Below are positions 1-8,958 of a DNA stretch of 36,537 nucleotides, in pieces. Position 1 is the first letter of the stretch. The number at the start of each line of letters is the position of its first letter. This DNA is from DATJFH01 sp035495815 (lineage in GTDB: Bacteria; Acidobacteriota; Terriglobia; Bryobacterales; Bryobacteraceae). The notes beneath the pieces were generated by a model. The model saw only the letters and a program-made list of their open reading frames with translations, was not told the DNA's origin and did not search any database. The DNA is taken from the NCBI GenBank assembly GCA_035495815.1, contig DATJFH010000143.1, forward strand, positions 1-36,537, written 5' to 3'. The position numbers and the translations under genes are program-made.

Positions 1-924
1 GAAAAGGCCAGAACCGGGGACCACGTCACCGAGCAATTACGTCTCGAGCGCGACGAGATGCTGCAGTATCTTCTGCAGGCGAACCTCAAACTCCAGGAAT
101 ACGATCAGGACCGGACCAACTTCCTGGCCCACATTGCGCACGACTTGCGGGCGCCCTTGATGGCCGTCCAGGGATATTGCGGCCTCCTTCTAGACGGCCA
201 GCTCGGTTCGCTCAACAACGAGCAGGTAAAAGTGCTCGAGCGTATGCAGCGCAGCGTCAAGCGGCTCTCCCGGCTCACCAGCGGGATCTTCCAGATCAGC
301 GTGGACCATCGCGCCCCGCGCCGCATGGCTCGCAAGAATGGCGATATCGCCGGTTGCATCGCTCAAGCCGTTCACGAAGTGGCCCCTGTCGTGCAATCGA
401 AGCATATCGAGCTTCGTGTTCAGGCCGCCCCCTGTGGCGAAAGCCTTCTCTTCGACGATACTCAAATCGAGCAGTTACTGGTAAACCTCCTCGATAATGC
501 CTGCCGATTCACACCCCGCAACGGATTGATCGAGATTCGGGGAAATTCGGTTTTTTGGGACCGGCGGTATCCCAATATGACGGAAGGAGTCAACCATGCC
601 GACCGGCGCGAGGCCGCTTCCTGCGGCTACAACGCTTATCGGGTGGAAATAAGAGACTCCGGCCCGGGCGTGCCGCCTGAAGATCTGGAACGGATTTTCG
701 AAGAGTATACGACGGAGGCTCCAGCGTCGGAGTGGTCCAGGGCAGGGCTCGGACTGGCGATTTGCCGCCAGATCGTGCATGCCCACCATGGTGTGGTGTT
801 TGCAGAATCGGGCAATGAAGGAGGAGTCTTCGTGTTCATGCTACCCTACTCGGAGACCATTGCCGCCCCGCCGCAGGATCCCACTCTTCCCATTGCAGTT
901 ACCGCGGCTGGTTCGGTGGAATAA
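1..924 (+). CDS. Sensor histidine kinase, 5'-truncated by window edge
   Basis: The reading frame is open from base 1, so the N-terminus (probably the sensor or a coiled coil) lies outside the window. Counting from the first codon, a HisKA dimerisation domain has the phospho-acceptor His at about residue 47 (motif AHIAHDLRAPL). A HATPase_c domain follows with an N box (LVNLLDNACRF, about 160-170), a G1 box (RDSGPGVPP, about 218-226) and a G2 box (GLGLAICRQ, about 249-257). About 30 extra residues (roughly 181-212, with FWDRRYPNMTEG) separate the N and G1 boxes; I recall similar inserts in acidobacterial kinases. The response regulator starts 23 bases downstream, so it is the probable phosphotransfer partner. 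An internal ATG at 58 is not the likely start because the frame continues upstream. The kinase call is firm; the signal sensed is unknown. Confidence 0.93.
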   Translation, partial: EKARTGDHVTEQLRLERDEMLQYLLQANLKLQEYDQDRTNFLAHIAHDLRAPLMAVQGYCGLLLDGQLGSLNNEQVKVLERMQRSVKRLSRLTSGIFQISVDHRAPRRMARKNGDIAGCIAQAVHEVAPVVQSKHIELRVQAAPCGESLLFDDTQIEQLLVNLLDNACRFTPRNGLIEIRGNSVFWDRRYPNMTEGVNHADRREAASCGYNAYRVEIRDSGPGVPPEDLERIFEEYTTEAPASEWSRAGLGLAICRQIVHAHHGVVFAESGNEGGVFVFMLPYSETIAAPPQDPTLPIAVTAAGSVE

Positions 925-947
925 GGCCCGCCTCCCGCAGGAGTAGA

Positions 948-2360
948 ATGCAATCCCGCTACCGCGAAGCTACGATACTGGTTGTCGATGACGATCTCGA
1001 AGTCCGCAATTACTTTGAAACCCTGTTGAAGCTGCAGGGCTATAAGGTATTGCTGGCGGAATCCGGAGAGGAAACGATCGAGCTGCTGCGCGCCGGCGAT
1101 CCCGCCGTGCATCTGATCCTGCTCGACGTGATGATGCCCGGCAAGGATGGCATCGAAACTCTCAAGGAAATCCGTGGGAGTTTCGATAATCTGCCGGTCA
1201 TCCTGGTCTCGAGCGCCTCCTCCTGGCCGTTCGTGATGGAAGCCCTTGACGGAGTTTCCGCCACCTTCCTCGAAAAGCCTGTCCTCCAGGCTGAGCTCAT
1301 GCGGGCCATCGAAGAGCTGCTTCCAAGTTCCAAAACGCCCGCGCCCGAGCCGGCGGGAACCCCCGGGGAACTGCGGCCCCCGCGAGCCCGAAATGCGCGC
1401 ATGATCGAGATCGAAAACCTGCTCAAGCAGGTAGGCCTTTCCGATGTGCCCGTCCTGTTGCAGGGGGAAACCGGAGTCGGCAAGGAAGTGCTCGCCAGAC
1501 AGCTGCACGGCCATTCTACGCGCGCCAAAAACCAGTTTCTCAAGCTGAATTGCGCCGCCCTGCCTCCCGAACTGGTCGAAAGCGAGCTGTTCGGCTACGA
1601 GCGCGGCGCCTTTACCGGAGCTTTCAAGGACCGTCCCGGCAAGTTCGAAATGGCCCGCGGCGGGACCATCCTGCTCGATGAGATCGGCGACATGGATTTC
1701 AGGCTGCAGGCCAAGCTGCTTCAGGTGCTTCAGGATAGCGAATTTCAAAGGCTGGGCAGCAGTGAGACCGTACATGTGGACGTCCGCATCATGGCCGCCA
1801 CTCACCGCGATCTGAAGAAGGCCATCCGCGAGGGCGCCTTCCGCGAGGACCTCTATTACCGTCTCAACGTGATCAATATCTACGTGCCTCCCATCCGCGA
1901 GCGCAAAGATGAAATCGCCTGGCTGGCCGATTTCTTTCTGAAGAAGCACAGCACGCCGCATACCCCCCCGCCCCATATGACCCAGGAACTTTACCAGGCG
2001 ATGCTCGCTCACGATTGGCCGGGGAACGTGCGCGAGCTGGAAAACATGATGCGCAAGTTCCTGGTGCTGCGCCAGCCGAAGATGATTGTCGACGAGTTGC
2101 TCTCGCTGGCCGCCGGCCAGGACCGGTCGAACGGCGGATCGCAGGAGCCCGCCGCCCCGGAAACCGGCGGTCCGTCCATCCTGCAGAAGGTTCAACTCAG
2201 TAAGCAGCGGGAGGAGACCGAAGCCATTCTGGCCGCCCTGACCACCGCCCACTGGAACCGCAAGCACGCCGCCCGGCTTTTGAACCTCGATTACAAAGCC
2301 TTCCTCTATAAAATGAAAAAGCTGGGCATCGAGAGCAAGCCCACCGCCAACCGGGTCTAG
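948..2360 (+). CDS. NtrC-family sigma-54-dependent response regulator
   Basis: This 470-residue protein has the three-part NtrC architecture. The receiver domain (about 8-125) has acidic residues D14-D16, phospho-acceptor D60 (LILLDVMMPG) and K110. The AAA+ domain (about 148-370) has Walker A GETGVGKE (173-180), an intact GAFTGA loop (220-225) for contact with sigma-54, and Walker B ILLDEIGD (241-248). A Fis-type helix-turn-helix closes the protein (about 425-465, NRKHAARLLNLDYKAFLYKM). All catalytic motifs are present, so it should be an active enhancer-binding ATPase. AGGAG at 939-943 precedes the ATG. It follows the histidine kinase closely, making a typical two-component pair. I found no convincing sigma-54 promoter nearby, so its targets are unknown. 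Confidence 0.96.
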   Translation: MQSRYREATILVVDDDLEVRNYFETLLKLQGYKVLLAESGEETIELLRAGDPAVHLILLDVMMPGKDGIETLKEIRGSFDNLPVILVSSASSWPFVMEALDGVSATFLEKPVLQAELMRAIEELLPSSKTPAPEPAGTPGELRPPRARNARMIEIENLLKQVGLSDVPVLLQGETGVGKEVLARQLHGHSTRAKNQFLKLNCAALPPELVESELFGYERGAFTGAFKDRPGKFEMARGGTILLDEIGDMDFRLQAKLLQVLQDSEFQRLGSSETVHVDVRIMAATHRDLKKAIREGAFREDLYYRLNVINIYVPPIRERKDEIAWLADFFLKKHSTPHTPPPHMTQELYQAMLAHDWPGNVRELENMMRKFLVLRQPKMIVDELLSLAAGQDRSNGGSQEPAAPETGGPSILQKVQLSKQREETEAILAALTTAHWNRKHAARLLNLDYKAFLYKMKKLGIESKPTANRV

Positions 2361-2480
2361 AGAACTCAAGCATCCGCATGGGTTTGCCTTCGCCCCCGGA
2401 CTCGAGAGTCCTGCTCGCGCGATACGGCGCGTCCCCATATGTCGGTTCGAAGAAAAACTGCCGATCTAGGGCAGGAACAC

Positions 2481-2486
2481 GATAAT
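2481..2486 (+). promoter_or_regulatory. Possible -10 element of the GT-C-like gene
   Basis: GATAAT lies 11 bases before the ATG at 2498, and there is no ribosome-binding site between them. A start about 7 bases downstream would leave a leader of only about 5 bases. No -35 match is visible, so this is weak evidence alone; it fits the short-leader pattern seen at other genes in the window. Confidence 0.3.
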
Positions 2487-2497
2487 CCAAGCCCAGC

Positions 2498-4045
2498 ATG
2501 CCTGCCGATTCTATTTCCGCGCGCCCGCTTTCAAGTGAGCGCGAAACGGCACGACACCCCGACGCCTCCGGTCTGGCCCGCTGGCTGACTCCCTCACTGG
2601 CCGACGTCATTTTCTGCGCCCTTCTCCTTTGGCTCATCCTGTTCACCATCTACAGCGATGGAACCGTCGGTCTGCTGCTCGATTCGAACACCGGTTACCA
2701 CATCCGAACCGGCGACTACATCCTTAGCCACCGGACTGTGCCGCGTGGCGATATCTTTTCCTTCTCGCGGCCCGGACAGCCGTGGTTCGCCTGGGAGTGG
2801 CTCAGCGCGATTCTGTTCTCCCTCTGTTATTCCGCCGGCGGATTCAAGGCGCTGGTGGTTTTCAGCGGCGCCATCGCCGCCCTCGCCAACCTGATCCTCA
2901 TGCGGCACATGATCTGGAGCGGAGCCAACGCGCTGGTGACGATCGGATTGCTTCACATGGTCGCCGCCGCTTCGTCGATTCACTATCTGGCGCGCCCGCA
3001 CTTGTTCACCTTCCTGCTCCTGGCCGTCAGTCTCTGGCTGATCGACGCGGACCGCCGCCGGCCCTCGGGCCGAATCTGGCTGCTCGTCCCGATCGCCGTA
3101 TTGTGGGCGAACCTGCATGGCGGCTTTCTCGCTCTGCTGGCCTCGCTGGCAGCGCTGGCGGTGGGATTCGCGCTGGAGGGCCAATACGAATCAGCGCGCC
3201 GCTACGCCCTGCTGGCGGTGGCCTGTACGGCGGCCACGGGAGCTAATCCCTATGGCTTTGCCGTTCACGCGCATGCCATCCCGTACCTGCAGCAGAAATG
3301 GATGATTCGGCTGGTTCAGGAGTTCCAGTCGCCGCAGTTCGGCTCGCCCGAGGGAAGATACTTCGAACTTCTCCTCATCGCGGGGCTGGCGCTCAGCGCT
3401 CAACTCATCGCCAGAAAGCAGTATGCATCCGCGCTGCTGATTCTCGCCTGGGCCCATGCCGCTCTGAATTCGGTTCGTCATATCCCGATCTTCGGCTTTG
3501 TCGTCGCGCCGATGCTCGTCCGCGAGGCGACCGTACTTTGGAACCGCTGGAACCCGTTCCCTCCGCCCGGCTCGATCCGGTCGATTCTCGCCGGCCTGGC
3601 CGCCGATCATACACCCGGATTGCGCCGCTCCAGCGTATGGCCGGCGGCGCTGGTGCTTTCCCTGGCGCTCTTCAGTTTCGGATTCGCCTGGCCCGCCGAC
3701 TTCCCCCACGGGCGCTACCCTGCCGGGCTGGCGCTGAAGCATGCCCAGCTGATCTCCGGATCCCGCATCTTTACCACCGACGCCTGGGCCGACTACCTCA
3801 CTTTTCATCACTACCCGCGCCAGAAAATCTTCGTCGACGGGCGCAGCGACTTTTTCGGTCAAGAGATCATCGAGGAATATCTTCAGATCCTGAAGGGCCA
3901 GCAGGGCTGGGACACGCTCATGAGGCGGTATGATTTCAATGCGGTCCTGATTCCGTCACAGAGCGCCCTGGCCTCCCTGCTCCGGGTCACGCCGGGATGG
4001 ATCCTGGTGGACGCCGACGATCAGGCAGTCCTTTTCCGCCGCTGA
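2498..4045 (+). CDS. GT-C-like polytopic membrane protein of unknown function
   Basis: A 515-residue protein with many hydrophobic segments, the first at about 34-53. The first extracytoplasmic loop carries conserved-looking charged and aromatic residues: LDSNTGYHIRTGDYI (61-75), VPRGDIFSF (81-89) and PWFAWEWL (95-102). This loop architecture recalls GT-C fold glycosyltransferases and related acidobacterial membrane proteins using lipid-linked sugars. The soluble C-terminal part contains RIFTTDAWADYL and IFVDGRSDFFG, also seen in that protein group. I cannot identify a substrate, and no GT-C catalytic motif can be assigned with certainty. It ends 14 bases before the dehydrogenase, so the two may be co-transcribed. 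The membrane call is firm; the transferase role is inference. Confidence 0.8.
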   Translation: MPADSISARPLSSERETARHPDASGLARWLTPSLADVIFCALLLWLILFTIYSDGTVGLLLDSNTGYHIRTGDYILSHRTVPRGDIFSFSRPGQPWFAWEWLSAILFSLCYSAGGFKALVVFSGAIAALANLILMRHMIWSGANALVTIGLLHMVAAASSIHYLARPHLFTFLLLAVSLWLIDADRRRPSGRIWLLVPIAVLWANLHGGFLALLASLAALAVGFALEGQYESARRYALLAVACTAATGANPYGFAVHAHAIPYLQQKWMIRLVQEFQSPQFGSPEGRYFELLLIAGLALSAQLIARKQYASALLILAWAHAALNSVRHIPIFGFVVAPMLVREATVLWNRWNPFPPPGSIRSILAGLAADHTPGLRRSSVWPAALVLSLALFSFGFAWPADFPHGRYPAGLALKHAQLISGSRIFTTDAWADYLTFHHYPRQKIFVDGRSDFFGQEIIEEYLQILKGQQGWDTLMRRYDFNAVLIPSQSALASLLRVTPGWILVDADDQAVLFRR

Positions 4046-4059
4046 GGAGAAACGTCGAC

Positions 4060-4815
4060 ATGGACATCCGCGGCAAAACCGCTCTGATCACCGGCGGCGC
4101 TTCCGGCCTTGGACTCGCCTGCGTCCGCATGTTTACCGCCGCCGGCGGGCGCGTCGTGGTCGCCGACCTCAAGCCCCCATCCGACGCCGAGCCGGGCGAC
4201 TCGGCCGTGTTCGCCAAAACCGACGTCACCGAATCCGCCCAGATCGAAGTCGCCCTCCATACCGCCATCGAGCGCTTCGGCGGACTGCACGTGCTGATCA
4301 ACTGCGCCGGCATCGGCGACGCGGCCCGCGTCGTCGGCAAGGACGGCCCCATGGCGCTCGAACGCTTCACCCGCGTGATCTCCGTCAACCTGATCGGTAC
4401 CTTCAACGCCATTCGCCTGGCCGCCGCCGGCATGTGCGCCGCCGAGCCCGACGCCGGCGGCGAAAGGGGCGTCATTATCAATACCGCCTCCATCGCCGCA
4501 TTCGACGGACAGATCGGCCAGGCTGCTTATTCGGCCTCGAAAGGCGGCATCGTGGGAATGACTCTGCCCCTCGCCCGGGACCTCGCCCGCCACGGCGTCC
4601 GCGTGATGACCATCGCGCCCGGCCTTTTCGACACCCCATTGCTGGCCGGCCTCCCCGAGCCGGCGCGCCAGGCGTTGGCCGAATCGATTCCGTTCCCGCC
4701 TCGTCTCGGCCGGCCCGACGAGTACGCACAGCTGGCCCGCCAGATCATCGAGAATCCGATGCTCAACGGCTCCGTCATCCGGCTCGATGGCGCCTTACGC
4801 ATGGCCCCCCGGTAG
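4060..4815 (+). CDS. Short-chain dehydrogenase, HSD10-like (3-hydroxyacyl-CoA type)
   Basis: A 251-residue classical SDR. The Rossmann motif TGGASGLG is at 11-18, D55 is the adenine-side Asp, NCAG is at 81-84, and the catalytic residues are S144, Y157 and K161 (YSASK). The NCAG form, the start MDIRGKTALITGG and the PGLFDTPLL segment resemble type II 3-hydroxyacyl-CoA dehydrogenase/17-beta-HSD10, so a likely role is NAD-dependent oxidation of a short or branched 3-hydroxyacyl-CoA. The start at 4060 is chosen because GAGGAG sits at 4044-4049 and the Rossmann strand begins a few residues later; an in-frame ATG at 3997 lies inside the previous gene. The family is certain; the substrate is inferred. 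Confidence 0.92.
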   Translation: MDIRGKTALITGGASGLGLACVRMFTAAGGRVVVADLKPPSDAEPGDSAVFAKTDVTESAQIEVALHTAIERFGGLHVLINCAGIGDAARVVGKDGPMALERFTRVISVNLIGTFNAIRLAAAGMCAAEPDAGGERGVIINTASIAAFDGQIGQAAYSASKGGIVGMTLPLARDLARHGVRVMTIAPGLFDTPLLAGLPEPARQALAESIPFPPRLGRPDEYAQLARQIIENPMLNGSVIRLDGALRMAPR

Positions 4816-4972
4816 ATTCTCGCGCCAGGGCCCCTTTCCCGCCGTCCGAATCGAAACCCTCCCGCCCCTTGTGGCGCCCGGAAAGTAAGCAGGACCTTCC
4901 CCGGCCGGCCCGCGCGAGATGACCCAACCGGCCGTCCGCACGGCGGGATGTAGGCGGCGCGCCGTCCCCTGT

Positions 4973-4978
4973 TATATT
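4973..4978 (+). promoter_or_regulatory. Possible -10 element of glycerate kinase gene
   Basis: TATATT stands out in a GC-rich gap, 21 bases before the ATG at 5000. A start about 7 bases downstream would give a leader of about 15 bases without a ribosome-binding site. No -35 element is recognisable. Confidence 0.35.
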
Positions 4979-4999
4979 GATCCAAGCCCCGCTATTCAA

Positions 5000-6328
5000 A
5001 TGACGCTTCGAAAACACGCCCTGACGATCTTCCGCGCCGCCATCCGCGCCGCCGACCCGGTGGAAGCGGTGGCCCGCCATTTCGTGGTCTCCGGCGGATC
5101 GCTCCGGGCCGGCGGCTGGCGCTATGCTCTGAGCCGCTTCGACAGGATCTTCGTCATCGGGGCGGGGAAGGCAAGCGCGTCTATGGCCCGCGCCGTGGAG
5201 CATGTGCTGGGCAAGCGCATTTCCGCCGGCCTGATCAACGTCAAGTACGGCCACACGGATAAGTTGAAACGCATCGAGCTCAACGAGTGCGGCCACCCCA
5301 CGCCGGACGAGGCCGGTGTGCGCGGCGCGGCCCGGATCGCCGCCATCGCGGAGCACGCCGGCGAGCGCGACCTGGTGATCGCCCTGATGTCGGGCGGCGG
5401 GTCGGCCCTGCTGCCCGCGCCGGCCGCTCCCGTTACCCTGGCCGAAAAACAGGCCGTCACCGCGCTGTTGCTCGATTGCGGCGCCAATATTCACGAGATC
5501 AACGCCGTCCGCAAGCATATTTCGTCCATCAAGGGCGGACAACTGGCCCGGCTGGCTTATCCCGCGGCCGTGATCGCCCTGCTGCTCTCCGATGTAATCG
5601 GCGACGACCTGGATGTCATCGGCTCGGGTCCTACCGCGCCCGACGCCTCCACCTACGCCGCAGCCATCGCGATCCTGCGCAAGTACGGCATCGACTCGCG
5701 CGCGCCCGCCGCCGTAAGGGAACGCCTCGAGCGCGGAGCCTCGGGCGAAATTCCGGAAACACCCAAGGCCGGCGATCCCACGCTCGGCCGCACGCAGAAT
5801 ATCGTCGTCGGAAGCAATATCCTGGCCGTGAACGCGGCGGCGGCCAAAGCGAGGGAGCTCGGTCACCGCCCGCTGGTCCTCTCGACGTTCATCGAAGGGG
5901 AGACGCGCGATGTCGCCCGGATGCACGCCGCCATCGCGCGGCAGGCGCGCCTCTACGGCCAGCCGGCGCGCGCTCCGGCCTGCATCGTCAGCGGCGGTGA
6001 GACCACGGTGACGATTCGCGGCAACGGAAAAGGCGGCAGGAATCAGGAGTTCGCGCTGGCGGCCGCCATCGACCTGGCCGGGCTCGAGGACGTGCTCATC
6101 CTCAGCGGCGGCACCGACGGAACCGATGGTCCCACCGACGCCGCCGGCGCCGTCGCGGATGGTGAAACCTGCGCGCGCGCCCGGAAACTGGGAATGCAGC
6201 CCAGGCAATATCTGGCGAATAACGACGCCTACCATTTCTTCCAGCCGCTCGGCGATCTGCTGATCACCGGTCCCACCAGAACCAACGTCATGGATGTGCG
6301 GCTGATTCTGATAGGACCCTCCAAATGA
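5000..6328 (+). CDS. Glycerate 2-kinase, MOFRL type
   Basis: A 442-residue class II glycerate kinase (DUF4147 plus MOFRL domains), expected to phosphorylate D-glycerate with ATP, giving 2-phosphoglycerate in the cytoplasm. Visible motifs are GAGKAS with K57, ALMSGGGSALL (128-138), INAVRKHISSIKGG (167-180), SDVIGDDLDVIGSGPTAPD (197-215), and in the C-terminal domain GKGGRNQEFALA and SGGTDGTDGPTDAAGA. The start is set at the ATG at 5000, where homology-like sequence begins (MTLRKHALTIFRAAI); an ATG at 4919 would add 27 residues unlike the family. It overlaps the ceramidase-like gene by four bases (ATGA), so the two are translationally coupled. What feeds glycerate to it here is not evident. Confidence 0.94.
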   Translation: MTLRKHALTIFRAAIRAADPVEAVARHFVVSGGSLRAGGWRYALSRFDRIFVIGAGKASASMARAVEHVLGKRISAGLINVKYGHTDKLKRIELNECGHPTPDEAGVRGAARIAAIAEHAGERDLVIALMSGGGSALLPAPAAPVTLAEKQAVTALLLDCGANIHEINAVRKHISSIKGGQLARLAYPAAVIALLLSDVIGDDLDVIGSGPTAPDASTYAAAIAILRKYGIDSRAPAAVRERLERGASGEIPETPKAGDPTLGRTQNIVVGSNILAVNAAAAKARELGHRPLVLSTFIEGETRDVARMHAAIARQARLYGQPARAPACIVSGGETTVTIRGNGKGGRNQEFALAAAIDLAGLEDVLILSGGTDGTDGPTDAAGAVADGETCARARKLGMQPRQYLANNDAYHFFQPLGDLLITGPTRTNVMDVRLILIGPSK

Positions 6329-7806
6329 AATCCGCTCTCCCGCTCTCGGTACTCCCTCTCATGCTCTCCGCTCTTCACGCCGACGTTGTGGAGCAGGGCC
6401 CAAAAGACTCGCCGCCTTCCGGACTCCTGGCAGGCGTAGCGCGGGCCGACATCACGCCGCCGGTGGGGATTGCCCATCTGAACTGGGGTTCGCAAACGCA
6501 CGTCGAGGCCGCCGGCGTGGATCCGGTAGGCATGTACGCCACCGCCCTGGTCCTCTCCGACGGCAGGCAAAAGTTCGCCATGGTGGATATCGACGCGCTG
6601 TTTGCCAACGGCGCCGCCGCAATCGCGCAGCGAGCTTCGGAGCTGACCGGCATTCCCGCTGGCCATATCCGCCTTGCCGGCACTCACACTCACTCCGGCC
6701 CCGCCGTCTCGCGCGTACGAGGTCCGGTGGGAACCGACTACGCCCGTTACGAACAGATGCTGGCCAATTACAACGCCGCGCTCGCCGACAAGATCGTCGG
6801 CGCAATCCAGCAGGCGCATGCCCGGCTGCAGCCGGCGCATCTCTACGGAGGGCGCGGCGTCGGTTCCATCAATGTCAATCGGCGGGTACGCGCTGACGGC
6901 GGTAAGCCCGCCGCCGTGGGACGCAACCCGGAAGGTTTCGTCGATCGCGAGCTGGTGGTGGTCCGCATCGACGATGCGCGGGGCAAGCCGCTGGCCGCCC
7001 TGGTCAACTTCCAGTGCCACGGCGCCGTGCTGGCGTATGAAAATAAGCTGCTCTCGCCGGATTGGGTCGGGATGACGCGCAAGGTCGTGGAGCAGGCGCT
7101 GCCCGGCGCCCTCTGCCTCTATTTCCAGGGCGCCGCCGGCAATCAGGGGCCTGTCGAGGGTTTTACAGGCGACCTGGATGTGGCCCACCGGCTGGGCGCC
7201 ACCTTGGGACATCAGGCGGCCGCCGTCGCGCTCGGGATCGAGACCGTCCGCCGCGCCCCGAAATTCGAAGGCTTCGTCGAGTCCACCGCCTACCAGGCCA
7301 AACAACACTGGCGCGTCGAAGGCCCGCGCGACGCGGCGCTGAAGTTTGCCTCGAAGATCGTGGACGTCCCTCCGCGCGCCTACTCCCCCGCCGACATCCA
7401 GGCCATGGAAGCGTCCGTCGCCGACGCCCGCCGGCGCGTCGAAGCGAACCGCACTGCGCAAAACGAAGCGCGCCTGAGGCGGGTCTCCGGCCTCCTGGCC
7501 CAGTGGCGTAAGCCGCCCGATCCTGCGCCCGTCAAGGTGCAGTTGCAGATCCTGCGCGTCGGACAGGTCGCCATTGTCGCCATGCCCGGGGAGCCGTTCG
7601 CCGAAATCGGCGCCGCGATCAAAAAAGCCTCGCCGTTCGAGGTCACGCTGTTCTGCGGATACTCCAGCGGTGTGGGCGGCGATTATATGCCGATCGCTTC
7701 GGAGTACGGCCTTGGCGGCTACGAGGTGGAGCGCACCCCGTACGGAACCGGCGCCGCCGAAATCGTAATCCGCGAAGCGATCGCGCTGTATAAAGAAGTC
7801 CTCTAA
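6325..7806 (+). CDS. Secreted neutral/alkaline ceramidase-like protein
   Basis: A 493-residue protein with an N-terminal signal peptide (hydrophobic 4-17, likely cut after ALHA) and the neutral/alkaline non-lysosomal ceramidase N-terminal fold. The segment GVARADITPPVG (37-48) and the metal-site motif THTHSGP (120-126) are typical; a second His occurs in FQCHGAVL. True ceramidases are longer and carry a C-terminal Ig-like domain; this protein lacks it, ending soon after a GYSSGVGGDYMP segment. Many acidobacteria and planctomycetes carry such short paralogues with no proven substrate, so hydrolysis of an amide or sphingolipid-like bond is inference. It is translationally coupled to the glycerate kinase gene. 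Confidence 0.88.
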   Translation: MKSALPLSVLPLMLSALHADVVEQGPKDSPPSGLLAGVARADITPPVGIAHLNWGSQTHVEAAGVDPVGMYATALVLSDGRQKFAMVDIDALFANGAAAIAQRASELTGIPAGHIRLAGTHTHSGPAVSRVRGPVGTDYARYEQMLANYNAALADKIVGAIQQAHARLQPAHLYGGRGVGSINVNRRVRADGGKPAAVGRNPEGFVDRELVVVRIDDARGKPLAALVNFQCHGAVLAYENKLLSPDWVGMTRKVVEQALPGALCLYFQGAAGNQGPVEGFTGDLDVAHRLGATLGHQAAAVALGIETVRRAPKFEGFVESTAYQAKQHWRVEGPRDAALKFASKIVDVPPRAYSPADIQAMEASVADARRRVEANRTAQNEARLRRVSGLLAQWRKPPDPAPVKVQLQILRVGQVAIVAMPGEPFAEIGAAIKKASPFEVTLFCGYSSGVGGDYMPIASEYGLGGYEVERTPYGTGAAEIVIREAIALYKEVL

Positions 7807-7825
7807 GCCGCGCCGCAACCGCAGG

Positions 7826-8839
7826 CTACGGCGTGCTCTTCGACGCATCCAGCGGGAAACAACTCCTGCCCGCCCCGTGCCGCCAGAACCCCGTGCCGCC
7901 CTCCACGTGAAAATCGGCGCACAGCTCGTACCCGGCTGCCGATTTCGCTTGATAACCATAAGCCCTGCCCGTCTCCGGATCGGCGATGCGCGCGGCGTTC
8001 AGCTCCCCCAGCGACCCCGGCAGGCCGCCGTGCAGATCGTGCCATGCCTTGACCGCGTAGCTCAGGCTCCGCAAATCGTCGGCCCGCCTGATGTCCGCTT
8101 CGAGCCGCCGTTGCGCGGCCGGTGTTCCCGCTACCCCCAGTCCGATGCAGAGCGTGATAACCACCGCCGCCGTGGAGCCGATTCCGAACACACGGCCGCG
8201 CGGCCGGCTCCCTTTCAACCAGCCGATGTAATACGCGAACACGCCGCCGGCAATGAGCATCACCGTCGCCGCTTTCAGCATGAACCGCGCCGTGAGCTCG
8301 CCCGTAAGGAAGTAATCCAAAAACCAGATCAGATCGCAGATCATAGCCCCCGCTGTTCCAAGCAGCGCCAGATAGGTAAGCCATTTCCGGACCCCCGATT
8401 CCAGCTTCTCCGGCTGCCCCGCCGCCTCGCGCAGGATCGTCCGCATCACCAGCAGATAAATCGGAAAGGCCACCACGACGCACGCCATCTGCCAGGTCAC
8501 CGCCCGCCGCAGATCGTAAACGTAGCTCCTCGAAACCGCGTCCGGGAACCAGTGGTTGATGAACTCGAACAACATCGAGCCGACCGCCGTCGTCCACGTG
8601 GCCAGCGTGGAAAAGGACAGCAGGTAAAAGAACGCGTCGCGCGCCGATTCGCCTGCGCCCGCCCGCTCGGGAACCGCCAGCCCCGTGGCCCGTTCCCAGT
8701 GCTCTCCCAGCGCGCCGTAAATGTCTCCCGCGCCCCATCCCCTCCGGGTCAGGAGCGCCGCCAGAAACTCGTCGCTCGCCCCTTTGCTTTTGCTCGCCTC
8801 GACAAAATCCTGAATTCGCGTCCGGTCTTCTTGTGTCAT
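7826..8839 (-). CDS. DUF5671-like membrane protein with pseudopilin-like C-terminus
   Basis: A 337-residue protein in three parts. Residues 1-45 form a soluble helical module (RIQDFVEASKSKGASDEFL). Residues about 68-242 hold five predicted membrane segments (about 70-92, 116-133, 153-174, 188-208, 219-238), the DUF5671 pattern. Residues 247-337 are soluble, with DLRSLSYAVKAWHDLHGGLP and DPETGRAYGY, and four cysteines or aromatics that could stabilise a fold like the variable domain of type IV pilin-like proteins. The start at 8839 is the ATG of MTQEDRTRI; no clear ribosome-binding site precedes it. It lies 119 bases downstream of the SIS gene on the same strand. The function is unknown. Confidence 0.8.
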   Translation of the reverse strand: MTQEDRTRIQDFVEASKSKGASDEFLAALLTRRGWGAGDIYGALGEHWERATGLAVPERAGAGESARDAFFYLLSFSTLATWTTAVGSMLFEFINHWFPDAVSRSYVYDLRRAVTWQMACVVVAFPIYLLVMRTILREAAGQPEKLESGVRKWLTYLALLGTAGAMICDLIWFLDYFLTGELTARFMLKAATVMLIAGGVFAYYIGWLKGSRPRGRVFGIGSTAAVVITLCIGLGVAGTPAAQRRLEADIRRADDLRSLSYAVKAWHDLHGGLPGSLGELNAARIADPETGRAYGYQAKSAAGYELCADFHVEGGTGFWRHGAGRSCFPLDASKSTP

Positions 8840-8958
8840 GGCGATTGCCAGCGCACGGCAGGGTCCAGGCGTTCGCCTTGCAGACTCAACTGCTTTGAAA
8901 TCCGTACGCGGAGGGCTGCCCGGCGCCTCATGTGCGGCTGTGTACAAAAAATGTCCGG

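Noticed and set aside
2398..2411. Small palindrome GGACTCGAGAGTCC after the NtrC-type gene
   Set aside because: Stem of only five pairs with no following T run; not enough to call a terminator.
846..2438. Long open frame on the minus strand opposite the NtrC-type regulator
   Set aside because: It mirrors the codon periodicity of the strong plus-strand gene, and its translation shows no domain, only Gly/His/Leu-rich sequence usual for antisense frames in GC-rich DNA.
4775..6235. Long minus-strand frame opposite glycerate kinase
   Set aside because: The plus-strand protein has all family motifs; the antisense product has none.
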